The notes: generated by a model not told the origin, from the sequence alone. Numbered from the stretch's first letter, positions 34,136 through 43,348 are shown. The stretch: DNA of 64,000 nucleotides from Aminipila butyrica (GCF_010669305.1 NZ_CP048649.1:1860001-1924000), one strand, 5' to 3'. A program made the numbers and translations.

Positions 34136-35815
34136 CTATTGGACTTCTGTCTCCTGCTCCCCTGTTGCGGAGTCCACTACTTCAAGGTCTTCCGTCTTTA
34201 CCTGAGCGTATTTGCAGTACCAATTCTGAGCATTTCCATAGAAGTTGTTAAACATGTAGCTCGCTTCATCGCCATTCAAGCTTTCTGCCTTCAATGCACC
34301 ATAAGTCTTATAGACGATGGGATAATAAGGAACTTCATTTACAAGAATATCTTTCAGCCCTTCTACCGTCTCCATTTTTTGTTCCTGGGAAATGCCGGAT
34401 TTCAATTTATCCAAAAGCTTATCTGCCTTTTTATTACTGTAACCAATCAGATTACCATAACCAGAATGCAAGAGGTTCCGTAAATCGTAGGTTTCATTAA
34501 TGTGAATGCCCCCGATAAATAAATCGTAATCTTTCTGCCGCAGCTTGTTATTGAAATCCTCTCCGTCAGCAGCATAGACAATATGGCTGGAAATAGATAG
34601 CTTATCTAAGGAAGCTTTTAAGTCTTCTGCCACAATCTTTCTGCTGATATCCGCCCCATTAACTAGAATTGTTAATGAGAGCTCTTTTTCATTTCGATCT
34701 TCCAGATAACCATTATCATCCCGATCGACATAGCCTGCAGAGGTCAGCAAGACCGCTGATTTTTTTAGATTATAAGGATAATTGTCCCCTGTATTCTCTG
34801 TGCCTAAATAGCCCGGGAAATAAATCGTGTCACTGAGAACTCCTTTTTTATAGTACGCACTTTCATTAAGTTTTTTTACATCTACAGCATAAGCTAAGGC
34901 CTGTCGGACTTTCTTCTCCGTCACCGCTTCTCTGGCAAAATTAAATCCCAGGACTTCTACGTCATTGGCAAGGAAGTTCTTAGAAGAAATCTTTTTATCT
35001 GAAACTAAGGTATCTCTGGATAAGTCCTCTAAAAATCCTAAAGAAATATTGTTAACCTCCAACAGTGGAATGACATCTTCTTTTTCAGGAAGTACTGTAA
35101 AAGATAAAGTGTTTTTCGGCTTCGTACCATTATAGTACGAATTGGCGACTAGGTTCAGTTTAGAGATGTCATTATAACTTTCCACGGCATAAGGCCCCGA
35201 ACCTACCGGAATAAAATCTGTAGAAACTACTTTATAGGCTGTATTTTTGCCATAGCTTCTCTCTGATATGATAGGGAAAAGGAAATTTTCCATGGATACA
35301 TCGCTCTTGTCTTTAAACCTCACCACCACAGAATAACGATCATTTTTCTCCACGGATACGGATTTAATATTTCCTACATAGCTGCTATAGATGGTATTGC
35401 CAGATGTGGCGGCGGCTATGTAATTGTCAATGGAGTATTTGACATCATCTCCTGTCAAGTTACTTCCGTTGCTAAAATAAGCATCTCTCTTGATGTGAAT
35501 CGTGACCGAAGTCTTATCTCCGCTATAATTGTAACTGGATGCCAGCTGATTGGTCAAAGATAAATGTTCATCAAGAGTGAAAAGACTCTCAAAAATCAAT
35601 TTGCTGATTTGATAAGTATCAGAATCTTTAGAGGTAACCGGATTGAGCGTACGAACTTTTTCCATTGGCAGCTCTACTGTCTGAGACTGGGTATAAGTCA
35701 CGTTCTCTTCATCGGATTTGTTCAGAAGATTGTAGACCTGTCCTTGTTGGCTGTAAAGAATAATGGCCGCCAGCACCAGCAGGACTGCGCCTATTATGGA
35801 TATTTTCTTGATCAT
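34136..35815 (-). CDS. ABC-type peptide/nickel solute-binding protein (SBP_bac_5)
   Basis: A 559-residue extracellular solute-binding protein of the OppA/DppA type. The N-terminus is a membrane anchor or uncleaved signal (ISIIGAVLLVLAAIILYS) without a lipobox cysteine, which is unusual because Gram-positive binding proteins are normally lipoproteins. Family segments include LNPVTSKDSDTYQISKLIFESL, FSNGSNLTGDDVKYSID, GSGPYAVESY and KVRQALAYAVDVKKL. No permease or ATPase genes are adjacent, so its partner transporter, if any, is elsewhere; a sensor role is possible. It follows coaE by 78 bases. Confidence 0.88.
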   Translation of the reverse strand: MIKKISIIGAVLLVLAAIILYSQQGQVYNLLNKSDEENVTYTQSQTVELPMEKVRTLNPVTSKDSDTYQISKLIFESLFTLDEHLSLTNQLASSYNYSGDKTSVTIHIKRDAYFSNGSNLTGDDVKYSIDNYIAAATSGNTIYSSYVGNIKSVSVEKNDRYSVVVRFKDKSDVSMENFLFPIISERSYGKNTAYKVVSTDFIPVGSGPYAVESYNDISKLNLVANSYYNGTKPKNTLSFTVLPEKEDVIPLLEVNNISLGFLEDLSRDTLVSDKKISSKNFLANDVEVLGFNFAREAVTEKKVRQALAYAVDVKKLNESAYYKKGVLSDTIYFPGYLGTENTGDNYPYNLKKSAVLLTSAGYVDRDDNGYLEDRNEKELSLTILVNGADISRKIVAEDLKASLDKLSISSHIVYAADGEDFNNKLRQKDYDLFIGGIHINETYDLRNLLHSGYGNLIGYSNKKADKLLDKLKSGISQEQKMETVEGLKDILVNEVPYYPIVYKTYGALKAESLNGDEASYMFNNFYGNAQNWYCKYAQVKTEDLEVVDSATGEQETEVQ

Positions 35816-35893
35816 GTTTCCCTTCCTGTTTGACTTTCTCGCAAGGCTGGCGGTTTTCCACTACCAGCTTTTAGGTCAGGCTTTCGCCTGCGT

Positions 35894-36502
35894 TTATTTT
35901 TTCACTGCTTCGAAATTCAGGGCTTCCAGCAGCCCATCAATCTGCTTGTATAGGTCCTCTGGAACGGTGGAATTATTTAAAACCTTCTGGGCTCGCTGCC
36001 GCTGCTCCTGCCTGCTCATCTGATTATTTATGCGGGCTTCCACCTGCTGCCGGGTAGCGCCATCCCGCTCCATGACCCGTTGGATACGAACCTCGTCTTC
36101 TGCATCTACAATCCAAATCTGGTCCGCCTGCTGATCCAGCCCCGCTTCAAAGAGTAACGGCGCATCCAGGGCAATCAGCTGCCGACCTTCTTGCCGGTAC
36201 TCCTCCAGCTGCCGCAGCACGATTTGAACAATCTGCCGCAGCATAATGCTGTCCAGTTTTTCTTTTTCAGATTTGCTGGAAAAAGCGGTATCCGCTAGAG
36301 CCTTTCTATCCAAGCTGCCATCTTTCAGCAGAATCTCCGGTCCAAAAGCTTCTGTCAGCTCTTTTAACACCGGCGAATCTGGCCCGACCATCTCCCGGGC
36401 TACCTGATCTGCATCGATGACGGGGCAGCCTTTTTGGGCCAGATAGCTGGATGTAGTGGATTTCCCACTGCCGATGCCCCCTGTCAAGCCGATTATCTTC
36501 AT
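35894..36502 (-). CDS. coaE: Dephospho-CoA kinase
   Basis: A 202-residue P-loop kinase for the last step of CoA synthesis. Walker A is GGIGSGKST (8-16); CPVIDADQVAREMV and the LALDAPLLFEAG block (here LIALDAPLLFEAGLD) match the family, with R-rich lid sequence ERDGATRQQVEARI. Follows polA by 19 bases, the common Firmicute polA-coaE order. Confidence 0.97.
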   Translation of the reverse strand: MKIIGLTGGIGSGKSTTSSYLAQKGCPVIDADQVAREMVGPDSPVLKELTEAFGPEILLKDGSLDRKALADTAFSSKSEKEKLDSIMLRQIVQIVLRQLEEYRQEGRQLIALDAPLLFEAGLDQQADQIWIVDAEDEVRIQRVMERDGATRQQVEARINNQMSRQEQRQRAQKVLNNSTVPEDLYKQIDGLLEALNFEAVKK

Positions 36503-36521
36503 ATTTGCCTACCTGCTTTCC

Positions 36522-39260
36522 CTATTTTAAATCGTACCAGTTCTCTCCTTGGTTGACTTCTACCGCCAGTTTGATTTTCAAGGTCATGGCCTTTTCCATA
36601 CAATCCTGTAACAACGTTTCAATGGTCTCTTGTTCTTCCACAGCTGTTTCAATAATCAACTCGTCATGAACTTGAAGAATAAGTCTAGATGTAGCACCAA
36701 TACGATGGAGCTGCCGATATACCTGAATCATGGCCAATTTGATGATATCTGCTGCCGTGCCCTGAATCGGGCTGTTCATAGCCAATCGTTCACCCAGCTG
36801 CCGAACCATATAGTTGCTGGCATTGATTTCGTGAATGGCCCGCTTTCGCCCCATTAAGGTTGCTACATAACCATTTTCTTTGCAGAACTGAATCTGCTGG
36901 TCCATGAATTCTTTAACTTTAGGATTGGTTTTAAAGTATTCATCAATATATTTTTCCGCTTCTTTTCTGGTGATATTCAGTTCCTCTGACAAGCCAAAAC
37001 CACTCATGCCGTAGATGACGCCAAAATTGACCGCTTTCGCATTGCTTCGCTGTAAAGGTGTTACATCCTCTTGAGGGACTTTAAATACACGGGCTGCTGT
37101 AATCCGGTGAATATCATCCTCATTGTTAAAGGCTTCAATCAAGTGCTGCTCTTCCGACATATGTGCTAACACCCGCAATTCAATCTGAGAATAATCCGCC
37201 CCTACTAAGGTGAACTGCTCCTCTGGAATAAAAGCCCGGCGCAGCTTTCGCCCCAGTTCCTGGCGGATCGGGATGTTTTGGAGGTTCGGCTCTGTACAGC
37301 TTATTCGCCCTGTAGCTGCCACCGTCTGTTGGAAATGCGCGTGAATTCTTCCATCCTCGTGAACCAGCGGTAAGAGGCCGTCAATATAAGTCCCCTTCAA
37401 CTTGGAGAGGGTGCGGTATTCTAAAATGCACGGCACGATATCGTGCTCATATTTAATCTTTTCCAAAATCTCTGCATTGGTGGAATAACCTCGTTTGGTC
37501 TTCTTTCCAGCAGGCAGACCCAGCTTTTCAAAGAGGATAGCGCCCAGTTGCAAGGGAGAATTAATGTTAAATTCCTCTCCGGCACAATCGTAAATTTTGC
37601 TGGTCAACATCTCAAGCTGCGTTGAAATAAAGGTTCCAGCAGACATCAGCTCCTGCTTATCCAATTTGAAGCCGTAGTCTTCCATAGAAGCCATAGGTTC
37701 TATCAACGGAAGCTCCACCTGATAATAAACCTCTTCTAGCTCTTCTTGTTTCAGTTTGGCTTCTTGAATCCAGCGGAGCGCCTCCACGGTCTCTCCCCAG
37801 GTTTTCGTATAGGCCAAATAGTTTTCTCCCGGGTTATCAAAGAGTGCCAACTGGCTGTTGGCTGCCATAAATTCTTCTTCATTTTCAATTTCTTGATGGA
37901 GCAGCTCAAAAGCCACAGTTTTCAAGTCATAGTTGCTTTTTGATGGTTCTAAAACATATTGAGCTATGGCACAATCAAAGGCCGTATGAAAAAGATATCC
38001 TTGTTCTGCTGCCAGCGCCAGTTTTCCTTCACCTCTTAGTGCATTTAGAAGAACATAATACTCATTAATCAGGTAATATCCGGTTAATTTTATCTTTTTC
38101 GCTACTAATTCTTTAGCAAAATACTTTATTACCTCTTGATTTTCTTCACAAAAGATAAAAGCGACCACATTTGTTGACATAATTCCGATACCGTACACCT
38201 TTGGGGTGGCCCGATGATTTTTATCAGAATAGACTTTGATTGCTACTTCTTCCCCTTCTTGTATTTGAGAAAAAAGGGTTTGCAGCTCTTCTTTAGAAGT
38301 CACCGATAGCGGCTGTCGTTCTTTCCGTTCCGGTCGCTTCTCCGCTGCTTCCGAAATTGTCAGTTGATTTACGGCTCCTTGCGCTAAGTTAGTTGCTTTC
38401 AATCGCTTCAGCAGACTGTTAAACTCCAGCTTTACATACACTTCTACCAACTTTTCATAATCGGGTTCCTGAAGCAGATATTCTGAGAAATCCGTGTCCT
38501 CAATAGGCACATGAGTATTAATTGTCGCCAAGCGTTTGCTCATCACTGCCAGCTGAGCGTTTTCCTCGATCCGCTCTTTAAGTTTTCCTTTCGGCATGGA
38601 CTCTACCTGGGCCAAAAGCGCCTCCACCGAGCCGAACTCTAAAATCAGCTTTTGCGCTGTCTTCTCTCCTACCCCAGGTATGCCGGGGATATTATCGGAC
38701 TGATCGCCCATGAGCCCTTTGAAATCAATAAACTGTGTGGGTGTAAACCCATACTTTTCAATTATAGCGTCGTGGTCATACATCTCAAACTCAGAAATCC
38801 CTTTTTTGGTAATGAGCACCCGGGTCTTGTTGGTAGCCAGCTGCAAGGCATCTCGATCACCGGTAATAATCAGCGGTTCCAGTTCTTCTTCCTCCGCTTG
38901 TCTGGCGATGGTACCAATTAAGTCGTCTGCCTCATAGCCGTCCAACTCCAGCATTTTTATCTTCATGGTTTCCAGCACCTCTTTCAGCAGAGGCAGCTGC
39001 ATCGCCAGTTCAGGCGGCATTTTTTTTCTTCCGGCCTTATAGTCTTCATATTCCAAATGCCGAAAGGTAGGCGCCTTCTTATCAAAGGTCACCACCAGAT
39101 AGGCTGGTTCATAGTCGTTTTTGATTTTTGTCAGCATATTAAGAAAACCGTACACTCCCTGAGTGTACAGTCCGTCTTTCGTCATCATCGGGCGTTGCAT
39201 GGCATAATACGCCCGGTTTATCAAGCTGTTTCCGTCTATAATTACTAATCTTTTTTCCAT
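36522..39260 (-). CDS. polA: DNA polymerase I
   Basis: A 912-residue family A polymerase; ATG 39260 with GGGGA upstream is chosen because the 30-residue extension to 39350 lies within the preceding gene. The 5'-3' exonuclease domain (1-290; VIIDGNSLINRAYYAM, DGYEADDLIGTIA, GDRDALQL, LMGDQSDNIPG) and polymerase domain (motif A DYSQIELRVLAHMS, motif B RSNAKAVNFGVIYGMS, motif C QVHDELIIE) are intact. The middle 3'-5' exonuclease domain reads EEVAIKVYSDKNHR where active enzymes have D-x-E, so proofreading is probably lost, as in B. subtilis and Taq. It overlaps the anti-sigma gene by 16 bases. Confidence 0.96.
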   Translation of the reverse strand: MEKRLVIIDGNSLINRAYYAMQRPMMTKDGLYTQGVYGFLNMLTKIKNDYEPAYLVVTFDKKAPTFRHLEYEDYKAGRKKMPPELAMQLPLLKEVLETMKIKMLELDGYEADDLIGTIARQAEEEELEPLIITGDRDALQLATNKTRVLITKKGISEFEMYDHDAIIEKYGFTPTQFIDFKGLMGDQSDNIPGIPGVGEKTAQKLILEFGSVEALLAQVESMPKGKLKERIEENAQLAVMSKRLATINTHVPIEDTDFSEYLLQEPDYEKLVEVYVKLEFNSLLKRLKATNLAQGAVNQLTISEAAEKRPERKERQPLSVTSKEELQTLFSQIQEGEEVAIKVYSDKNHRATPKVYGIGIMSTNVVAFIFCEENQEVIKYFAKELVAKKIKLTGYYLINEYYVLLNALRGEGKLALAAEQGYLFHTAFDCAIAQYVLEPSKSNYDLKTVAFELLHQEIENEEEFMAANSQLALFDNPGENYLAYTKTWGETVEALRWIQEAKLKQEELEEVYYQVELPLIEPMASMEDYGFKLDKQELMSAGTFISTQLEMLTSKIYDCAGEEFNINSPLQLGAILFEKLGLPAGKKTKRGYSTNAEILEKIKYEHDIVPCILEYRTLSKLKGTYIDGLLPLVHEDGRIHAHFQQTVAATGRISCTEPNLQNIPIRQELGRKLRRAFIPEEQFTLVGADYSQIELRVLAHMSEEQHLIEAFNNEDDIHRITAARVFKVPQEDVTPLQRSNAKAVNFGVIYGMSGFGLSEELNITRKEAEKYIDEYFKTNPKVKEFMDQQIQFCKENGYVATLMGRKRAIHEINASNYMVRQLGERLAMNSPIQGTAADIIKLAMIQVYRQLHRIGATSRLILQVHDELIIETAVEEQETIETLLQDCMEKAMTLKIKLAVEVNQGENWYDLK

Positions 39261-40141
39261 AGTTCCCCATCCTGACCGCAGTAAACGGCCCCTTCCTTTA
39301 TCTCCTGTCCCGCCGGGCCTGCCTTCGTAACTGTAATCTCTATCAGCCATGAGGTCCCGTCTTCGCTTAAGGTGCAGGAATCCACTTGATAATCCACTCC
39401 ATCCAGCAGCTGAGCCAGTTGCTCTATATAGTTGTTCAGCTGATCGGCCTCCGGCTGTAGGGTAACCGATTTTAACAGGGGCACATTCGATGGTGTCAGA
39501 TCTAAGTTCATTGTTCCCTGATCAGCTCCCGTTTCCGGTTGCTCTGGTAAGCTGCTATTTGCCGCAGAATTCAGTTCCTGCTCCGCATGTTGATTGGTTG
39601 TCTCTTCCTGAGCTGGCAGCAACGCTTTGCTGTCAGAATTCTGCTGAGGAAGCGTCTCTTTATCAAGCACAGCCAAATTTTGTTGCTCCGCCGTTTCTTC
39701 CGGCTCGGCAGACTGGACTGCTGCCCTTTCCTGACGGCTGGCCAGGTCTCGGTCCGTACCGCTCAAATTTGCAAAGTCTTCTAAATTATTATTATACAAT
39801 AAAAGCGAAAATAAACCAACTATAAAAACAGCAGCTATAGAGGATAGCCTTTTCCAGTTTCTCTTTTTTGCAGGTTTAACTCGCTGATTCTGGTTTGCTT
39901 TAGCCTGACGAATAGCTTGACCTTCCGCCATCAGCGCCTGATGAAGGGTTTCGTCAAAGGCACGAGGAAGAGGAACATCTCCCAGACTGGTCAGCTGTTC
40001 CAGCATCTCCTGCAAAATTTTTACAGATTGCTGACAAGATGTACAGCCTTCTATATGACGTGCCATCTGTGCCATCTGTTCGGGATCTAACTGATGATCT
40101 ACATAAGCAGATAACAATTCTTCTACTTCTAAACAAGTCAT
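39245..40141 (-). CDS. Zinc-finger anti-sigma factor (RsiW-like)
   Basis: A 298-residue single-pass membrane anti-sigma factor. The N-terminal ZAS domain has H29, C33 and C36 (HIEGCTSC). A membrane helix lies at about 99-117 (LSSIAAVFIVGLFSLLLY). The extracytoplasmic part is long, with a low-complexity linker rich in E, Q, N and S (about 125-205) before a folded C-terminal domain ending in VYCGQDGELWKKD. Located directly after the ECF sigma gene, it should hold that factor inactive until regulated proteolysis. The stop overlaps the polA start, so polA is probably co-transcribed. Confidence 0.88.
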   Translation of the reverse strand: MTCLEVEELLSAYVDHQLDPEQMAQMARHIEGCTSCQQSVKILQEMLEQLTSLGDVPLPRAFDETLHQALMAEGQAIRQAKANQNQRVKPAKKRNWKRLSSIAAVFIVGLFSLLLYNNNLEDFANLSGTDRDLASRQERAAVQSAEPEETAEQQNLAVLDKETLPQQNSDSKALLPAQEETTNQHAEQELNSAANSSLPEQPETGADQGTMNLDLTPSNVPLLKSVTLQPEADQLNNYIEQLAQLLDGVDYQVDSCTLSEDGTSWLIEITVTKAGPAGQEIKEGAVYCGQDGELWKKD

Positions 40142-40186
40142 GGGATATCTCCTTTCCTTAAAAAATCTGTAATCTTTTTTAGTCTC

Positions 40187-40208
40187 TTATTTGTTAGACA
40201 ACAAATAA
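40187..40208 (-). repeat. Hairpin between ECF sigma and anti-sigma genes
   Basis: TTATTTGTT-N4-AACAAATAA, a perfect 9-bp AT-rich stem 46 bases before the anti-sigma start. No T-run immediately follows on the minus strand (GAGACTAAAAAAG), so it may lower or stabilise downstream expression rather than terminate. Confidence 0.5.
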
Positions 40209-40248
40209 ACTTTTTTGTTCCCGCTTTAGCAAAATAATTTAGCCTAAA

Positions 40249-40821
40249 CTATGTTTTGCCACTTATGTATACTTCTTTGAGCCGCTGACGAGCTCTGGAC
40301 AAACGAGACTTCACCGTACCGATAGAACATTCCAGCGTATCGGCGATCTCTTCATAAGATAGCCCGGTGACATCCCGGAGAACAACAATCCGCTTGTGCT
40401 CTTCTGGAATTCGTTCTAAACATTGAAGCAGGTACGAACTGTGTTCTCGATTTAAGAGGACATCTTCTGGGAGGGGCTGGTTGTCAGGCAGCTCCAATTC
40501 GCCCCCTTCTTCTTCCTCTCGGATCGCCAGCGGTCTCTCCTGCTGCCTGCCTTTGTTCTTTCGCAGCGAATCGTAGCAGGTATTGACCACAATTCGGTAG
40601 ACCCAAGTTTCAAACTTGCTGTCCTCCTTAAATTTGTCTAAATGGCGGAAGATCTTGATAAAGCTTTCTTGAAGTACGTCCAAAGCATCCTGCTCATCTT
40701 TCACATATCGAAGAGCTAAGTTGTAAGCCTTTCCCTTGCACGACAAAATAAGGGCTTCAAAACTGCCCTCATCTCCTTCCTTTGCTTTTTTTATCAGGTT
40801 TTGTTCTTCCTCAGAAATCAT
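40249..40821 (-). CDS. ECF-type RNA polymerase sigma factor (SigW/SigE-like)
   Basis: A 190-residue group IV sigma factor, starting at ATG 40821 (AGCAGGA upstream). Region 2 is YNLALRYVKDEQDALDVLQESFIKIFRHLDKFKEDSKFETWVYRIVVNTCYDSLRK; a short acidic linker (REEEEGGELELPDNQPLPED) leads to region 4, CLERIPEEHKRIVVLRDVTGLSYEEIADTLECSIGTVKSRLSRARQRL. The next gene is its zinc-finger anti-sigma factor. The regulon cannot be deduced, but polA and coaE lie downstream. Divergent from the PHP gene, with no obvious auto-regulated ECF promoter motif. Confidence 0.93.
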   Translation of the reverse strand: MISEEEQNLIKKAKEGDEGSFEALILSCKGKAYNLALRYVKDEQDALDVLQESFIKIFRHLDKFKEDSKFETWVYRIVVNTCYDSLRKNKGRQQERPLAIREEEEGGELELPDNQPLPEDVLLNREHSSYLLQCLERIPEEHKRIVVLRDVTGLSYEEIADTLECSIGTVKSRLSRARQRLKEVYISGKT

Positions 40822-40987
40822 GTGTCCTGCTCTTTTCAACAATGCCGTTTTATGGTAAAATAAATAACTAAGATGAATGTTCATCAATCTTTTAATTGTA
40901 GCTGTTAATGAAAGAAATATTGGGCTTGCGCCCACATTTTCTCCATTATACCAAATACCCCATTGGGAACACAAGGAGATTATCAAC

Positions 40988-41788
40988 ATGTATGATTATC
41001 ACACCCATTCTTTTTTCTCGGATGATTGCAACATCCCCCTGGAGCGTATGATTGCTTCTGCTATAGCAAAAGGGGTAAAAGAGCTGGCTGTCACCGACCA
41101 TTACGACCCGGACTATCCAGATTCCGAATATCCTTTCATCCTTGATTTCGATGCCTATCATAAAGCACTGATTCAAGCCCAAGAGCAGTATAGTCCTCAG
41201 ATTCAGATTATCAAGGGTCTGGAAATAGGCATTCAGCATGGGGAGACTATGAACGCCTGCCAATCTGCGGCCCAAGCCTTTCCCTATGATTTCATCTTAG
41301 GTTCCTTCCACTGTACCGATCACAAAGATTTATACCAAGGGTACTTCACAGCGGACACCGACATTCCCAAGGCTTTTGAACGATACTATGAATATGCCTA
41401 CGAATGTTTAAAGGAATACCGAGACTTTGATGTTATGGGGCATATCAACGTGGTGGATCGCTATGTGCCCTTTGAGAAGATTCCCTCCTACAAGCCTTAC
41501 ATGGAACTGATCCGAGCGATTCTCCAGCTGCTCATTGAAAACGGCAAGGGCATTGAGTTCAATGCTTCCTGCTACCGCTATTTAAAAAATGGAAGGACCA
41601 CCCCTACTAAAGAAATTTTACAAGCTTACAGGGAATTGGGTGGAGAAATTATTACTTTTGGCTCAGATGCCCACAACCCAGAGTCTATTGCCGACCATTA
41701 TCAGGAGAGCCTAGAACTTCTTCGAACTGTAGGTTTTAAATATCTTTCCACCTTTAAAGAGAGACAAGTCCAATTTCTTTCTATATAA
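40988..41788 (+). CDS. PHP-domain phosphatase, histidinol-phosphatase (HisK)-like
   Basis: A 266-residue PHP hydrolase, start at ATG 40988 with AAGGAG nine bases upstream; the open frame extends 5' into the divergent sigma gene region without a ribosome site. Metal-binding motifs are HTH at residues 5-7 (MYDYHTHSFFSDD), TDHYD, H in GLEIGIQHGE, FILGSFHCTD, HINVVDRY and the final FGSDAHNPESIADHY. These match the HisK/HisJ histidinol-phosphatase family. No other histidine biosynthesis genes are near, so the physiological phosphate ester is unproven. Confidence 0.88.
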   Translation: MYDYHTHSFFSDDCNIPLERMIASAIAKGVKELAVTDHYDPDYPDSEYPFILDFDAYHKALIQAQEQYSPQIQIIKGLEIGIQHGETMNACQSAAQAFPYDFILGSFHCTDHKDLYQGYFTADTDIPKAFERYYEYAYECLKEYRDFDVMGHINVVDRYVPFEKIPSYKPYMELIRAILQLLIENGKGIEFNASCYRYLKNGRTTPTKEILQAYRELGGEIITFGSDAHNPESIADHYQESLELLRTVGFKYLSTFKERQVQFLSI

Positions 41789-41876
41789 TCACTAAAATTT
41801 ATGAGATTTGGCATGCTATAGATAAATAGAAACAGCTGCCAATCATCCCAAGAATATGAAGGAGCATTGTTCATTT

Positions 41877-43193
41877 ATGGTTTACTTGTTAAACATTATT
41901 ATTATTATTTTCTTAGTTTACTTTAACGCTTTTTTTGTGGCTACAGAATTTGCCATGGTTAAGGTTCGTCGCTCTCGTATTGAGACTCTGGTTCGGGAGG
42001 GAAACAACAAGGCCAAACATACCCTCACCGTGGTGGACAACCTCAATGCCTACTTGTCCGCCTGCCAGCTGGGCATTACTTTGGCTTCTTTAGGACTGGG
42101 CTGGGTCGGAGAACCCGCCGTGGCTAAAATGCTGGAGCCGTTCTTTGAATGGCTAAATATATCAGGAGCTATGGTCCATTCCATCTCCTTTATTATAGGC
42201 TTTTCTCTCATTACGGCCGTTCATATCGTCCTGGGAGAGCTGGTGCCTAAGTCCCTGGCCATCATCAGTGCTGAAAAGCTGGCCCTGTATACAGCTTTGC
42301 CGCTGATTCTCTTCTACCGGGCTACGTATCCCATCATGTGGGCCTTCAACCACACCACAAACTTTATCCTGAAGATATTTGGACTGTCTCAGGCCAACGA
42401 GCACGAAGAGGCTCATACCGATCAGGAAATTAAGTTGCTGGTAGAGGAAAGCTACAAACACGGTCTGGTGGATAAGACGGAAATGGCACTAATCGATAAC
42501 ATCTTTGACTTTTCTGAAAAGACCGTTACCCATGTGATGATTCCCCGTACGGACATGGAGTGCATCTTTCTGGAAGACCCACTAGAGGAAATTCTGGCTT
42601 ATGTGCTGGATAAGCAACGAACTCGTTACCCTGTATGCCGCAAGGATAAAGACCACGTGGTGGGATTCCTTCATGCTAAGGACCTATACAAGCAGGAACT
42701 CATCGGCAGCTCCCACCAGATCGATTCGATTATTCGGGATGTGCAGTTTGTGCCAGAATCCATGTCTATCAGTCAGCTATTAAAAATATTTAAGTTAAAA
42801 AAGACTCAACTGGCCGTCATTGTGGATGAATACGGCGGTACCTCTGGTCTGGTAACCTTGGAGGATATCTTAGAGGAAATTGTTGGCGATTTGCAGGACG
42901 AGTTCAATGTGGAAATGCCAGAAATCATCAATCAGGAGGATGGCAGCTATATCGTAGACGGTAAGGTTCATTTGGAAGAGCTGGAAGAACTGCTGGGCTT
43001 ATCGTTGGAAGACGACAATGTCGATACCTTAGGTGGATGGATTTATTCCAGGCTGGAAGCAAATCCGAAAGCTGGAGATGAAATTTCTTACGAAGGTTAT
43101 AAATTTGTTATTTACAGCTGTGATCAACGGCGGATTCGACAGGTTCACATCGAGGCCCTCTCTCCATCTCAGACTAGCACAGATAGTGAATAA
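41877..43193 (+). CDS. CNNM/CorC-family membrane protein with CBS pair (paralogue)
   Basis: A 438-residue homologue of the protein at 11139-12500, same CNNM/DUF21 (IFLVYFNAFFVATEFAMVKVRRSRIE; HIVLGELVPKSLAI), CBS pair (VMIPRTDMECIFLED; RYPVCRKDKDHVVGFLHAKD; VIVDEYGGTSGLVTLEDILEE) and CorC_HlyC (DGKVHLEELEELLGL) order. ATG 41877 follows AAGGAG by 12 bases; ATG 41856 has no site. Its TMD lacks the NxxxxFLSTIQ element and reads NAYLSACQLGITLASLGLGWVGEP, placing it in the other common subgroup. A terminator follows at 43238-43269. Confidence 0.92.
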   Translation: MVYLLNIIIIIFLVYFNAFFVATEFAMVKVRRSRIETLVREGNNKAKHTLTVVDNLNAYLSACQLGITLASLGLGWVGEPAVAKMLEPFFEWLNISGAMVHSISFIIGFSLITAVHIVLGELVPKSLAIISAEKLALYTALPLILFYRATYPIMWAFNHTTNFILKIFGLSQANEHEEAHTDQEIKLLVEESYKHGLVDKTEMALIDNIFDFSEKTVTHVMIPRTDMECIFLEDPLEEILAYVLDKQRTRYPVCRKDKDHVVGFLHAKDLYKQELIGSSHQIDSIIRDVQFVPESMSISQLLKIFKLKKTQLAVIVDEYGGTSGLVTLEDILEEIVGDLQDEFNVEMPEIINQEDGSYIVDGKVHLEELEELLGLSLEDDNVDTLGGWIYSRLEANPKAGDEISYEGYKFVIYSCDQRRIRQVHIEALSPSQTSTDSE

Positions 43194-43237
43194 AGACCAA
43201 ATGCTTTCTAAACGCTGCTAAGCAAAGAGTTTACACA

Positions 43238-43269
43238 CAAGCGTATCGTTATCAGAGGCGATACGCTTG
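43238..43269 (+). terminator. Intrinsic terminator of the plus-strand CNNM gene
   Basis: CAAGCGTATCG / CGATACGCTTG perfect 11-bp stem followed by TTTTCGTTTTC, 44 bases past the stop. Confidence 0.88.
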
Positions 43270-43293
43270 TTTTCGTTTTCAAACCCTCTACTA

Positions 43294-43319
43294 TAACACC
43301 AGACTTTTAGATCGTGTTA
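43294..43319. promoter_or_regulatory. Dyad operator upstream of merR (copy 1)
   Basis: TAACAC-N14-GTGTTA; the -10-like TATGAT (43318-43323) overlaps its right arm. The same dyad, with matching left flank (AAACCCT then TAACACCAGACTTT), recurs at 44108-44133 ahead of the ABC genes. MerR proteins bind dyads in over-long promoter spacers, so this is the likely autoregulatory site. Confidence 0.6.
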
Positions 43320-43348
43320 TGATCGTGCAATAGAATGGCGGTGAAAAA

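Noticed and set aside
41856..41877. Upstream ATG for the CNNM gene
   Set aside because: ATG 41856 has no ribosome site, while AAGGAG lies correctly for ATG 41877.
43267..43297. TTGTTT/TATAAC promoter for merR with 19-base spacer
   Set aside because: The TTGTTT box is the tail of the preceding terminator; the dyad with TATGAT just downstream is a more natural MerR-type promoter, though its -35 is weak.
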